Shown here: positions 17,542 to 28,874 of the stretch, in pieces
Position numbering within the stretch: position 1 is the first letter of the stretch
Layout: every line of letters begins with the position of its first letter
Source: Candidatus Phaeomarinobacter ectocarpi
GTDB taxonomy: Bacteria; Pseudomonadota; Alphaproteobacteria; CGMCC-115125
DNA length: 64,000 nt
Direction of reading: 5' to 3'
NCBI RefSeq assembly: GCF_000689395.1
Contig: NZ_HG966617.1
Coordinates: 2,950,721 to 3,014,720 of the forward strand
Made by a program: the position numbers and the translations under genes
Notes under the pieces: model-generated
Databases searched by the model: none
Told to the model about the DNA's origin: nothing
What the model saw: the letters and a program-made list of their open reading frames with translations, nothing else

Positions 17542-18165
17542 ATGCCGCACGACGCCAAATTCTGGGACAAGATCGCAGACAAGTACTTCGCCTCTCCCAT
17601 AGGCGACATGGACGCCTATGAAGAAAAGCTGCGCCTGACCCGCGAACAGTTTCGCCCCGACATGCAGGTGATGGAATTTGGCTGCGGCACCGGGAGCACG
17701 GCCCTACGCCACGCCCCCCACGTGGCTCACATTGATGCCTTCGACATCTCAGACGCCATGCTGGCAATCGCCAAACGGCAGGCCCTGGAACAAAACGTCA
17801 GCAACGTCAAATTCACGACCGCCGATATTGCCGACATGAACGTGCCGGATGAAAGCTACGACGCCATCCTCGGCAACAGCATCATGCACCTGATCGAAGA
17901 TCCAGCGGGCACAACAAAAGACATCTATCGCTGGCTCAAGCCCGGCGGAGTGTTTGTCTCAAGCACCGTATGCCTGGGCGACGGCATGAACTGGCTAAAG
18001 CTCATCCTGCCCCTGGGCCGCGCCATCGGCAAAGTGCCCTTTGTGCAATTCCTCAAAGCTGACGCCCTTGTCGGCTTCATGACCGACGCCGGCTTCAAGA
18101 TCGAAACCCACTGGCAGCCCGGCAATGGGCGGACGGTGTTTCTCATCTGCCGCAAACCCGGGTAG
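17542..18165 (+). CDS. Class I SAM-dependent methyltransferase
   Basis: A 207-residue methyltransferase. Motif I is VMEFGCGTGSTAL, followed by an acidic position at the end of beta-2 (IDAFDISDAM) and a motif IV-like region (YDAILGNSIMHLI). The start at 17542 is set by GGAGG six bases upstream; an earlier in-frame ATG at 17497 lacks such a site. It resembles UbiE/arsenite-type small-molecule methyltransferases, but the substrate cannot be told. It is transcribed divergently from lysR, the usual layout for a LysR target. Confidence 0.82.
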   Translation: MPHDAKFWDKIADKYFASPIGDMDAYEEKLRLTREQFRPDMQVMEFGCGTGSTALRHAPHVAHIDAFDISDAMLAIAKRQALEQNVSNVKFTTADIADMNVPDESYDAILGNSIMHLIEDPAGTTKDIYRWLKPGGVFVSSTVCLGDGMNWLKLILPLGRAIGKVPFVQFLKADALVGFMTDAGFKIETHWQPGNGRTVFLICRKPG

Positions 18166-18269
18166 CCAATCAGGCGAGGGGCGCACCCAGGACATTTCCT
18201 GGATACGCCCACTCTGCTGTTCTTGATCGCTGTAAGCCTCGCCGACCGCTTGCCGACGTTCCAACAGAA

Positions 18270-19424
18270 TCAGGTTCTGGCTTCACCAACCCGCAGGGAA
18301 GGCTCAGATGCTGGCGGCACGTCACTGCTGGTCCGCTCGTTGTCAGGGCCAAAGACCTTCTGGTCCGGCAAGAAGGGAGCGATCAGCAGACCCGCGACCG
18401 TCATCGGATAGTTCGGCGCGGTGCCGATGCCGATCACGTCACTCGGCCGTTCGTTCTTCGGATTGTAAAACGTGCCAAAAAGCATGTCCCACACGATGAA
18501 CTCGCCGCCATAGTTGGAATCGCCAACGTCCTTGTTTGGGTAATGGTGGTAGCGATGGTTGTCGCCAATCGAGAAGATGTGCTCCCAGAACCGCAGCTTC
18601 AGATCGATGTTGCCATGCTGAAATGCGCCGATGCACAGCTGCATCATGATGGCGACCATCACGATCTCTGCTGACGGTTGCAGAAGCGCGAAAGGCAGCG
18701 CGTAGAAGAATACCTGGATCACGACCTCCACCGGATGGCTACGGATGCCATTGAGCCAGTAGAGCCGCTCCACCGAATGGTGCGCCGCGTGGAACCGCCA
18801 CAGGAACGGCACTTCATGCATGGCGCGGTGAAGCCAGTAACGGAAGAAATCCTTGATCAGGATCAGCAGAAAGACCTGAGCAACCCCGGGCAGTTCCGCT
18901 GGCCACAGGCCATGGCCATAAGGCTCCAGCACTTCGATAAGGCTGAGGATGAAGAGCACCTGCAGAAGGTACTTGCCAAAGCCATTCCAGAAGGCGCCGG
19001 ACATAAACAGGATGAGGTCGACGCTCGTATCGTTGCCGCCTTCCAGCCATTTCCGGCTGAACGGCATCAACCGCTCAATCGGCGCAACCATGATGCCCTT
19101 GATGAAGGGGAGAAGCACCAGCGTGAGCAGTGAGTTGAACGTCACGCCGTTGGCAGCGAGTTCGAACCCTGCATAGAGCGACACGATGAGTGCCACTGGA
19201 AACAATGTGTGCTGCAGGACGCGCCGCAGCAGTGTCCCTTCCAGCCGATAAGACAGCCCATCGAGATGCCGCAACGCCCAGTTCATTGGGCGCACAAGCA
19301 CATAGGCACCGGCAGCTTCCAGCAGGTTGAAGGGCATCCCGCCCCATTTTTCGATTCTGTAGGCCAGTCCCGAGGTTGGAGGCACAGTCCTGTTTTTTTG
19401 CGGTTGCGTTTCAGCGTGTGTCAC
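18270..19424 (-). CDS. Sterol desaturase / fatty acid hydroxylase family membrane protein
   Basis: A 384-residue membrane di-iron enzyme. The eight-histidine pattern is visible: H199-x3-H203, H212-x2-HH216 and H290-x2-HH294, with a further H270. Four to six hydrophobic segments surround these motifs. Members hydroxylate or desaturate lipids, sterols or carotenoids at the inner membrane. The start codon is GTG at 19424, preceded by AGGAG about 9 bp upstream. The TetR gene divergent from it is a likely regulator. The true lipid substrate is unknown. Confidence 0.88.
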   Translation of the reverse strand: MTHAETQPQKNRTVPPTSGLAYRIEKWGGMPFNLLEAAGAYVLVRPMNWALRHLDGLSYRLEGTLLRRVLQHTLFPVALIVSLYAGFELAANGVTFNSLLTLVLLPFIKGIMVAPIERLMPFSRKWLEGGNDTSVDLILFMSGAFWNGFGKYLLQVLFILSLIEVLEPYGHGLWPAELPGVAQVFLLILIKDFFRYWLHRAMHEVPFLWRFHAAHHSVERLYWLNGIRSHPVEVVIQVFFYALPFALLQPSAEIVMVAIMMQLCIGAFQHGNIDLKLRFWEHIFSIGDNHRYHHYPNKDVGDSNYGGEFIVWDMLFGTFYNPKNERPSDVIGIGTAPNYPMTVAGLLIAPFLPDQKVFGPDNERTSSDVPPASEPSLRVGEART

Positions 19425-19458
19425 GTCGCCCTCTCCTTTGGATATCGAAAGCCTGGAT

Positions 19459-19490
19459 TTGGTTGTCTTTGACTTGGTTGTCTTTTTGAC
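19459..19490. repeat. Tandem imperfect repeat TTGGTTGTCTTTGAC
   Basis: Two adjacent copies of 15 and 17 nt (the second has two extra T residues) lie 35-66 bp upstream of the desaturase start, in the divergent region shared with the TetR gene. They could be a tandem regulator site or a slippage duplication. Confidence 0.55.
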
Positions 19491-19528
19491 AGGCAGAGCA
19501 GGACGGTCCCGGCTGCGAAAGGTTTAAT

Positions 19529-19538
19529 GAACATGTTC
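19529..19538. promoter_or_regulatory. Palindrome GAACATGTTC in the desaturase/tetR intergenic region
   Basis: A perfect 10-bp palindrome followed by another GTTC half-site 8 nt downstream lies between the divergent hydroxylase and TetR genes. It could be the operator of the adjacent TetR protein. It does not match the alphaproteobacterial LexA box (GTTC-N7-GTTC) because the spacing is 8. Confidence 0.4.
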
Positions 19539-19643
19539 TTTTTACTGTTCGCAAAACCTCCTGTCAAGCAGCATGGCGCGCTTACATGTATGCTGTGCCT
19601 CTTGTTACGGGTGGAGGGCGGACGTCCGACTTGCGCGTAGCGT

Positions 19644-20318
19644 GTGGAAATGCCACTCCCTTGGGACCGTCACCAAGAGCAGTTTCCAGTGGCCAGACCC
19701 TCGATAACGCCTGAAAAACGCGAAGAAATGCGCAGCCATGTGCGGGAGGCATTTGTCCGGCTTTCCCGACGTCGCAAAATCGCTCCCGGCGACGCCCGGG
19801 CATGGGGCGACATCTCGATCAGGGACGTGATCGAGGAAGCCGGAATATCGATCGGCACTTTCTACAAGTATTTTGAAAACCGGGCTGACCTGTCTCAGAC
19901 GCTGTGGGCTGAACCGGTGGGGCGGTTACGCTCGGACATGCAGGCAAGCTTTGATGACGCCACCAGCCCGGTAGAAAAAGTCCGCGTCCTGCTTAACCAC
20001 TATGTGGCCTTCGCGCTGGATAACGACCGCCTGTTTCGCAGCGCGTTCCTCCTCGTGCGCGACGAGGGCGCCCGCCCGCAGGACCCGCAGGACCTGGACG
20101 AAGAAACCTTCTACAAAAACCTCTGCGAAGCCTTCCGCGCCGGCCAGAAAAGCGGCCAGTTCAAAGCTTTTGATCCGCACATGATGGCGCAACTCTTCTG
20201 GGCCGGCATCCACGGCAGCCTCGCCCTGCCCATCAACCTGGACCGCTACAAGTTCGATTCCCCGAAGGTGCTGTCAGCGCAGATGATTGAGGCGTTGATG
20301 GGGCTTGTGGAAGCCTGA
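19644..20318 (+). CDS. TetR family transcriptional regulator
   Basis: A TetR-type regulator of about 224 residues. The helix-turn-helix is ISIRDVIEEAGISIGTFYKY (about residues 53-72), followed by a helical C-terminal domain. Its N-terminal leader before the helix-turn-helix is long, so the true start may be one of several in-frame GTG/ATG codons (GTG 19644, ATG 19650, GTG 19692). It is divergent from the desaturase-family gene, whose upstream region carries palindromes and tandem repeats. A lipid or hydrocarbon ligand would fit that context, but this is inference. Confidence 0.85.
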   Translation: MEMPLPWDRHQEQFPVARPSITPEKREEMRSHVREAFVRLSRRRKIAPGDARAWGDISIRDVIEEAGISIGTFYKYFENRADLSQTLWAEPVGRLRSDMQASFDDATSPVEKVRVLLNHYVAFALDNDRLFRSAFLLVRDEGARPQDPQDLDEETFYKNLCEAFRAGQKSGQFKAFDPHMMAQLFWAGIHGSLALPINLDRYKFDSPKVLSAQMIEALMGLVEA

Positions 20319-20324
20319 GCTGCC

Positions 20325-21161
20325 TCAGTCAAAACTGGCTTTGAAAGTCTCAGCAGTTAGTGAGACGTGCTGGTCTAGAGGCGGGTACAACTCGAATGCC
20401 TTTGGTTCACGAGAAAAATTCCATAGTCGAAAGAGGCACCATTCATCGCGCTTGGCATCAGCCACCGCCAGTTCGTTTTTTGTGATGTGGAAGGGCGTTC
20501 TCTCCCAACCATTTGTCGTTTTAACTTCAATGAGGCGAGACCGGCCGTCGGATCCGTAACTCTGGACGTCGTACCCAGCACCGTCTCCGTCCTCCTCTGC
20601 CACCCAGCGCACCAGGTCCGCCAGATCTTTACGCCCTGCTTGGGACAGTGTTGCGCGCTCAAAGTCGACAACAAACCTCTCACCAGCCTTACCAAGCTCT
20701 CGGTTTCGTTTGTCGCGGCCAACCACGTCATACCTCCTTGCCACAGCAAGCGTCTGTTGAAGTTCATCGGGCTCTGGCTCGTTGGAAAGTGTGGGTGCTG
20801 GCCCGACCCAGAGCGAGGTTGGCTCTTGCAGCATCTCACCATCGCCTTGCGTTGTTGGCGATCGCCCCAACCATTGCGGGTTTCGCTCAAGCCAACGTGC
20901 AACCGCATCAGCGAGCGACATTTGAAAGTTGAACCGCGGCATATATCCGCCAATCCAAACTTCACCCATCGCTTTCAGCACGGCGCTGATGTTTTGATGT
21001 TTGTATTCAATGGAGCCACGTCCCCTGCCGATTAAGGATTGGAGCTGACGATTGTGTTCAGCCTTGTTGTAGCTCCTAAAAGCCAATTCACTCTGCAGCA
21101 TGTCGAAGTAGTCGGCGACTACTGCGTCGTTCTCATCTGATGTCCAATCATCCCCTGGCAT
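20325..21161 (-). CDS. DUF3883 domain protein, restriction-nuclease-like, beside tRNA-Ser
   Basis: A 278-residue protein in two parts. Residues 1-95 (starting DDWTSDENDAVVADYFDML and including SIEYKHQNISAVL) look like the N-terminal head found on several HNH/McrA-type proteins; I recall this resemblance and have not searched it. Residues 155-255 are a DUF3883 region with a PD-(D/E)xK-like pattern: E161 in GKAGERFV, D198 in GYD, and E212-V-K214 in IEVKTT. This suggests a DNA-cleaving or DNA-binding defence function. By eye the gene is less GC-rich than its neighbours, and it lies 52 bp from the 3' end of a tRNA gene, a common integration site. No integrase, modification gene or repeated tRNA end is visible. 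Confidence 0.7.
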   Translation of the reverse strand: MPGDDWTSDENDAVVADYFDMLQSELAFRSYNKAEHNRQLQSLIGRGRGSIEYKHQNISAVLKAMGEVWIGGYMPRFNFQMSLADAVARWLERNPQWLGRSPTTQGDGEMLQEPTSLWVGPAPTLSNEPEPDELQQTLAVARRYDVVGRDKRNRELGKAGERFVVDFERATLSQAGRKDLADLVRWVAEEDGDGAGYDVQSYGSDGRSRLIEVKTTNGWERTPFHITKNELAVADAKRDEWCLFRLWNFSREPKAFELYPPLDQHVSLTAETFKASFD

Positions 21162-21213
21162 GAAACAAGTTTAGACTCTGTAGGTCGCCTTGTCGTGATT
21201 CTTGGACAGTATG

Positions 21214-21303
<90 letters not shown>

Positions 21304-21416
21304 GCGGGGCATGGGCGGCGGCTGGCGTGTTAAGCGCACCGCCCACTGGTCAACAGGGCGCGGACAATAGACTCGCCGCGCTGCAAACCGCAAGAGCGGC
21401 CATGCAGCAAACGCGG

Positions 21417-21611
21417 CTAGCCGTCGGTTACCGCTTCCCACAGGGCTGACAGGAACTCTGACAGCCAGTCGATCAGCGGGTCCGCCACATCAAAGAACGG
21501 GATGTAGTCTTCCAGCACATCGCGGATGTCACCATCCAGCGCGGCGGCAAACAGGGCAATCAGCACGGCCCAGAAGATGATGATGAGTAGTCCGCGAAAC
21601 AGCGATCCCAT
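21417..21611 (-). CDS. Small hypothetical membrane protein (64 aa)
   Basis: A short frame starting MGSLFRGLLIIIFWAVLIAL, with one N-terminal membrane segment (about residues 6-25), then a strongly acidic, Asp/Glu- and aromatic-rich tail. The ATG at 21611 is preceded by AAGGGA at 6-8 bp. It lies directly downstream of the SIMPL-domain gene on the same strand (33 bp between them), so it may be co-transcribed. No family is recognised. Confidence 0.6.
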   Translation of the reverse strand: MGSLFRGLLIIIFWAVLIALFAAALDGDIRDVLEDYIPFFDVADPLIDWLSEFLSALWEAVTDG

Positions 21612-21644
21612 AGGGGGTCCCTTAAAAGTGTGGGTGCCAAGAAC

Positions 21645-22367
21645 CTAGTCGCTCAAAGAGTAGTCCACAGTCGCCACAACGCGAACTGTCTTTTCAAGCT
21701 GGCTTTCCTGGCTGACACCGCCGGTATTGTCGCGCGGGCGAATGACGATGACGCCCTGATTGGCGCGCAGAATACCGCCCAGCTTTGATCCTGAATTGTC
21801 TGCAAATTCCTGCGCACCGGTCCGCGCGGCGGCTGTTGCCTGGGCAATCAGGTCCGGCTTGATCTCGTTGAGACCATTGAAGGAGTAGGTCGGCCCGCCA
21901 AGATCCGCCAGCACGACGCCCCGGCGCACCAGTTCGCCCGTGTCCCGTCCCAACTCATCCACCAGTTGAACATTCGTCGTCCGCAGCAGCAGGTTCTGCG
22001 CAATGATGTAGCGCGCCTGGCCAATGCCGCCGGAGCGGTAAGCCTGCGCCAGCAGATCCGTTACTTCCAGACGCTCCAGGCTGATTTCCTCGGCCTTGAC
22101 GCCGCGGGACATCAAAAACTCACGGATGGTGTCGGTGTTGCCGTCAATCTCGGCCTGCACCTGTGTGAGGTCGCTGCCCGCCGCCGTATAGCGCAGCCGC
22201 CACATGGCGAGGTCAGCGGTCACGTCGCGCTCGGCCAGACCTTTGACGGTCACATAGCGCTCCGCCTTGCGGCCTTCAAAAAAGCCGGTGCCCACCTGCC
22301 AGCCGGCAAAGGCGACGCCTGCTGCAAGCACAACCGCGCCCAGAAACCCAAAAGGTCCGCTATTCAT
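21645..22367 (-). CDS. SIMPL (DUF541) domain periplasmic protein
   Basis: A 240-residue protein with an N-terminal signal or anchor (about residues 5-25) and a SIMPL domain: the VTVKGLAERDVTADLAMW strand, a coiled middle and YIIAQNLLLRTT. The family is periplasmic or membrane-anchored; E. coli YggE belongs to it and is linked to oxidative stress, but no reaction is known. I chose ATG 22367 (MNSGPFGFLG) with GGGA just upstream, rather than the start at 22406. The gene diverges from pcs across 85 bp. Confidence 0.82.
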   Translation of the reverse strand: MNSGPFGFLGAVVLAAGVAFAGWQVGTGFFEGRKAERYVTVKGLAERDVTADLAMWRLRYTAAGSDLTQVQAEIDGNTDTIREFLMSRGVKAEEISLERLEVTDLLAQAYRSGGIGQARYIIAQNLLLRTTNVQLVDELGRDTGELVRRGVVLADLGGPTYSFNGLNEIKPDLIAQATAAARTGAQEFADNSGSKLGGILRANQGVIVIRPRDNTGGVSQESQLEKTVRVVATVDYSLSD

Positions 22368-22452
22368 CTGTCCCGCTCCCGCTACTGGTATCCGCCATAA
22401 CGGCACCTGCTATTGTTATGCATCTTTGATGATCCACGATTCGAGCAACAAC

Positions 22453-23199
22453 ATGGCGACAATTTCACCCGAAGGCCGGCCTGAAGGGGGTCCTGAAGAG
22501 ACCTTCACGGCCTTTGAACGCCAGCGCGCCTGGGCCATTCATGTGTTCACAGCGTCCGGGGCGGTCATCGCCATGCTCGCGCTGACAGCGGTCACCAATG
22601 GTGACCCACAGGCCGCGTTTTTGTGGCTGGGCCTGGCTTTTGTGGTCGATGGGCTCGATGGACCGCTGGCCCGCCGCTACCGGGTTTTGGAGGTTTTGCC
22701 CCGCATTTCGGGAGAAACCCTGGATCTGGTGGTCGATTACCTCACCTATGTGGTGGTTCCCGCCTTGATGCTGGCCAGCCTTGGCCTGCTGCCCGAAGGC
22801 TGGGGCGCAGCCACCGCCGGCGTGGTGCTGGCGGTGTCGCTCTACACCTTCGCCAATCGCGATATGAAGACGGACGACAACTATTTTGAAGGCTTCCCCG
22901 CCGTCTGGAATGTGCTGGTCCTTTATATGTGGGTGCTGGAAACAGACCCGTGGGCGAATCTTGCGGTCATTGCCGTCTGTGCGGTGCTGACCTTCACCCG
23001 CCTCAAATTCACCCACCCCATGCGAGTGGTGAAATTACGGCTGATTACCTTGGTTTTTACCGCCATCTGGGCCGCGTTGAGCCTGATGATGGTGATGACC
23101 TACCCCGAGCCGCCGGTATGGGCTGTGGTCGTCTGGATTGCCCTTGTGGCGTATTTTCTGGGCCTGACAGCACATAGGAGCCTTGTTTCAGGCAGTTAA
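22453..23199 (+). CDS. pcs: Phosphatidylcholine synthase
   Basis: A 248-residue integral membrane CDP-alcohol phosphatidyltransferase that condenses CDP-diacylglycerol with choline to make phosphatidylcholine. The signature begins DGPLAR and continues to G-x3-D-x3-D (SGETLDLVVDYL) with the longer spacing typical of Pcs proteins of rhizobia. Seven or eight hydrophobic segments follow, and FANRDMKTDDNYFEGFPAVW is a conserved Pcs stretch. Two starts are possible: ATG 22453 (used here) and ATG 22429; neither has a strong ribosome site. The gene implies that the organism can make phosphatidylcholine from choline. Confidence 0.9.
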   Translation: MATISPEGRPEGGPEETFTAFERQRAWAIHVFTASGAVIAMLALTAVTNGDPQAAFLWLGLAFVVDGLDGPLARRYRVLEVLPRISGETLDLVVDYLTYVVVPALMLASLGLLPEGWGAATAGVVLAVSLYTFANRDMKTDDNYFEGFPAVWNVLVLYMWVLETDPWANLAVIAVCAVLTFTRLKFTHPMRVVKLRLITLVFTAIWAALSLMMVMTYPEPPVWAVVVWIALVAYFLGLTAHRSLVSGS

Positions 23200-23223
23200 G
23201 CGCGCCAAACGGCCATACGCCGC

Positions 23224-23251
23224 TTGACTTGAGGCCCCCAAAAAGTATGAT
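23224..23251 (+). promoter_or_regulatory. Sigma70-type promoter of rplU-rpmA
   Basis: TTGACT (23224-23229), a 16-bp spacer and TATGAT (23246-23251) give a near-consensus promoter. Transcription would begin near 23258 and give a leader of about 115 nt before rplU, containing a hairpin. Confidence 0.75.
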
Positions 23252-23262
23252 CCGCGCCCAAT

Positions 23263-23299
23263 CGCCGGGTATCTTTCGATCTCCGGCGGATTTTCTTTT
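23263..23299 (+). promoter_or_regulatory. Leader hairpin with T-rich tail before rplU
   Basis: CGCCGG / CCGGCG (6 bp) encloses a partly paired interior (ATC/GAT around a TTTC loop) and is followed by ATTTTCTTTT. It lies inside the predicted rplU leader, so it could be an attenuator or autoregulatory element. Alternatively it terminates pcs read-through. Confidence 0.5.
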
Positions 23300-23371
23300 G
23301 ACCAAGGGTAACTTTGGCGCGGAACGTGTCCGCCGCCTTTCTTCGTGCCCTTCATTATATGGACGACGCTC

Positions 23372-23683
23372 ATGTTCGCGGTCATCCGCACCGGCGGTAA
23401 GCAGTACAAAGTGGCTCAGGACGATGTCCTGTCGGTCGAAAAGCTACTTGGCGAGCCCGGCGACAAGATTGAAATTTCCGAAGTACTGATGGTCGGTGGT
23501 GAAGGCGCGCCGAAAGTCGGTGCTCCGCTTCTCGAAGGCGCAAAGGTCTCTGCCGAAGTTCTTGGCCAGAGCCGCGACCGCAAGGTTCGCATCTTCAAGA
23601 AGGTTCGTCGGCACACATATCGCCGTACGAAGGGCCACCGTCAGCACAAGACACAGATCAAGATCACTGGCATCAGCGCGTAA
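23372..23683 (+). CDS. rplU: 50S ribosomal protein L21
   Basis: A 103-residue bL21 starting MFAVIRTGGKQYKV, the conserved N-terminus, and containing the C-terminal motif YRRTKGHRQ. The ATG at 23372 matches the universal start; an in-frame upstream ATG at 23345 is not expected. It is paired with rpmA 44 bp downstream, as in most bacteria, behind the promoter near 23224. Confidence 0.97.
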   Translation: MFAVIRTGGKQYKVAQDDVLSVEKLLGEPGDKIEISEVLMVGGEGAPKVGAPLLEGAKVSAEVLGQSRDRKVRIFKKVRRHTYRRTKGHRQHKTQIKITGISA

Positions 23684-23727
23684 CACGCAGCCGACCGGTA
23701 TTTTAAAGACATACGGAGACACACAAG

Positions 23728-24006
23728 ATGGCACATAAAAAAGCAGGCGGCTCATCCCGCAACGGTCGCGACTCAGCCGGCCGTCGTCTTGGTATCAAGA
23801 AGTACGGCGGCGAAGCCGTGATCCCAGGCAACATCATTCTGCGTCAGCGCGGTACCAAGTGGCACCCGGGCGACAATGTCGGCATGGGCAAGGACCACAC
23901 GATTTTTGCAAAGGTCGAAGGCAACGTGTCCTTCCGCACCCGCGCAGGCGACCGCACCTATGTATCAGTGGTACCGGCAACCCCGGCATCAGCGGCAGCT
24001 GAATAA
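23728..24006 (+). CDS. rpmA: 50S ribosomal protein L27
   Basis: A 92-residue bL27 beginning [16 protein letters not shown], the conserved N-terminal tail that reaches the peptidyl-transferase centre, followed by GVKxxGG-type and [10 protein letters not shown] motifs. No N-terminal prosequence of the Firmicutes kind is present. It is second in the rplU operon and is followed by two hairpins, the second an intrinsic terminator. Confidence 0.97.
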   Translation: MAHKKAGGSSRNGRDSAGRRLGIKKYGGEAVIPGNIILRQRGTKWHPGDNVGMGKDHTIFAKVEGNVSFRTRAGDRTYVSVVPATPASAAAE

Positions 24007-24021
24007 GAACACGGTGGACCA

Positions 24022-24043
24022 ATTGCCACCGTTTGGTGGCAAT
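24022..24043 (+). other. Perfect 9-bp hairpin after rpmA
   Basis: ATTGCCACC / GGTGGCAAT with a GTTT tetraloop begins 16 bp after the rpmA stop. No T run follows, so it is more likely a 3'-end stabilising structure than a terminator itself. Confidence 0.6.
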
Positions 24044-24071
24044 CCATTCATGAGGCAATAGCCGACCGGGA

Positions 24072-24102
24072 GGGAGATGGATCGTCATCTCCCTTTTGTT
24101 TT
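24072..24102 (+). terminator. Rho-independent terminator of rplU-rpmA
   Basis: An 8-bp stem GGGAGATG / CATCTCCC with a 6-nt loop is followed by TTTTGTTTT. It lies 66 bp past rpmA and before the acetyltransferase gene. Confidence 0.85.
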
Positions 24103-24131
24103 GCTCTCTCGCCATCATGAAAGGACGTCCC

Positions 24132-24698
24132 ATGCGGGCGCAGATGAAGACGAAGCGGCTTGAGCTGCGGTGGATAACAATGGAAGACGCACCACGGCTC
24201 ACAGAACTCGCTGACAACTGGAACGTGGCCCGGATGCTGGCCCGTCTCCCATACCCCTATCCTGAAAACGGGGCGGAAGACTGGATCGCAACCCATTCAG
24301 ACACCCGCGCACGAGGCAAGGGATCGCCCTATGCCATCGTACTCGAGGGGGCACTGATTGGTGTGGTGGGCATTGAGCTGATGGACAATGTCCACGCTCC
24401 TGGCCTCAACGTGGAACTCGGCTACTGGCTCGGCGAGCCCTATTGGGGACACGGATACGCGACAGAAGCAGCGCAGGCCGCTGTCACCATCGGATTTGCT
24501 GATCTGGGTGTGGGGCATCTCACATCCGGCCACTTTGAAGAAAACGCAGCCTCAGGCAGCGTGCTCACCAAGTGCGGCTTTGAGTATAGTGGCAAGTCCA
24601 AGCGTCACTGCCTGGCGCGTGGCGAAGATATGCCGTCCCTCGATCTGGTCATGACCCGTGACCGCTGGATTGATGGATTGGTGCAACAAAGAGGCTGA
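24132..24698 (+). CDS. GNAT family N-acetyltransferase (RimJ/RimL-like), first of two
   Basis: A 188-residue acetyltransferase with the RimJ/RimL pattern: TKRLELRWITMEDA at the N-terminus, the central ELGYWLGEPYWGHGYATEA (motif A, acetyl-CoA pyrophosphate loop) and C-terminal SVLTKCGFEYSG. The ATG at 24132 follows AAAGGA at 8 bp; ATGs at 24117 and 24144 are alternatives. It is followed with no gap by a paralogue and then obgE. Two GNAT genes in this place are common in alphaproteobacteria. The substrate (ribosomal protein, other protein or small amine) is unknown. Confidence 0.87.
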   Translation: MRAQMKTKRLELRWITMEDAPRLTELADNWNVARMLARLPYPYPENGAEDWIATHSDTRARGKGSPYAIVLEGALIGVVGIELMDNVHAPGLNVELGYWLGEPYWGHGYATEAAQAAVTIGFADLGVGHLTSGHFEENAASGSVLTKCGFEYSGKSKRHCLARGEDMPSLDLVMTRDRWIDGLVQQRG

Positions 24699-27581
<2,883 letters not shown>

Positions 27582-27585
<4 letters not shown>

Positions 27586-28874
27586 GTGTCGTTGAAAAAC
27601 TCCATACAGCAGACCCTGATGTGGTCGCCACCATGCGCGACATCGGCGCCCATGCCCGTGACGCCGCCAAGGTTCTGCGCTCAGCTCCGCGCAAACAAAA
27701 AGATGCAGCCCTGCTTGCCGCGGCCATGACCATCCGCGCCGACGTGGACCTCATTCTTGCCGCCAATGAAAAAGACATGGAAGCAGCTCAGGCGCGTGGC
27801 CTGACTGGTGCCATGCTCGACCGTCTGAAACTCGACGATGACCGTATCGAGGCCATTGCCAAAGGTCTTGAAGCCATCGTTGAACTCGAAGACCCCGTCG
27901 GCACAACCATCACAGAATGGGACATGCCTTCCGGTCTACACATCGAGCGCCGTCGGGTGCCCCTTGGTGTCATCGGCATCATCTATGAAAGCCGCCCCAA
28001 CGTGACCGCGGACGCAGGTGCCCTGTGCCTCAAATCCGGCAATGCGGTCATCCTGCGTGGCGGCTCGGAGAGTTTTCATTCGTCGCGCGCCATCCACACC
28101 ATTCTGGAACACGGCCTTGATGCTGCGCAGCTCCCCTCAAAAGCCATTCAGCTTGTGCCCACCACGGACCGTGCGGCTGTTGGTGAAATGCTCAAGGGCC
28201 TTGATGGGTCGATCGATCTGCTCGTGCCCCGGGGCGGCCGCAGCCTGACAGAACGCGTCACCAATGATGCCCGCGTGCCCGTACTCGGCCACCTGGATGG
28301 GCTTTGCCATGTCTATGTCGACAAGGACGCGGACATCGAGATGGCACAGAAGATAGCCATCAACGCCAAACTTCGCCGCACCGGCATTTGCGGGTCTGCT
28401 GAAACACTGCTGGTCGACGAAGCCGTTGCAGACACCCACCTGCCTGCCGTCGTGAAGGCGCTGCAGGACGCTGGCTGCGAGATCCGCGGCGACGAAAAGT
28501 CTCAGGCGCTTGTGCCCGGCATTTCTGCGGCCACTGTAGAAGACTGGAGCACTGAGTATCTCGACGCGATTATCGCTGTTGCTGTCGTGCCCGGCGTCAA
28601 AGGCGCATTGGCGCACATTGCTGAATATGGCTCACAGCACACCGAATGCATCGTGACCGACAATCAGGAAACGGCCGACAAATTCCTGACCGATTGCGAC
28701 AGCGCCATTCTGCTGCACAACGCCTCAACACAATACGCTGATGGCGGTGAATTCGGCATGGGGGCTGAAATCGGCATTGCTACCGGCAAGCTGCATGCGC
28801 GCGGACCCGTTGGCCTGGAACAACTCACATCCTTCAAATATGTGGTGCGCGGCAGCGGCCAGACCCGGCCGTAA
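27582..28874 (+). CDS. proA: Gamma-glutamyl phosphate reductase
   Basis: A 430-residue NADPH-dependent dehydrogenase of the aldehyde-dehydrogenase fold that reduces glutamyl phosphate to the semialdehyde of proline synthesis. The catalytic cysteine lies in [13 protein letters not shown]. Other conserved segments are [27 protein letters not shown] and the C-terminal [16 protein letters not shown]. Length is normal. Its stop TAA touches the nadD start, and its start overlaps proB by ATGA. Confidence 0.97.

Noticed and set aside
19529-19550. Possible LexA/SOS box (GTTC repeat) upstream of the TetR gene
   Set aside because: The alphaproteobacterial SOS box is GTTC-N7-GTTC. Here the spacing is 8 and the first GTTC is part of the GAACATGTTC palindrome, so LexA binding is unlikely.
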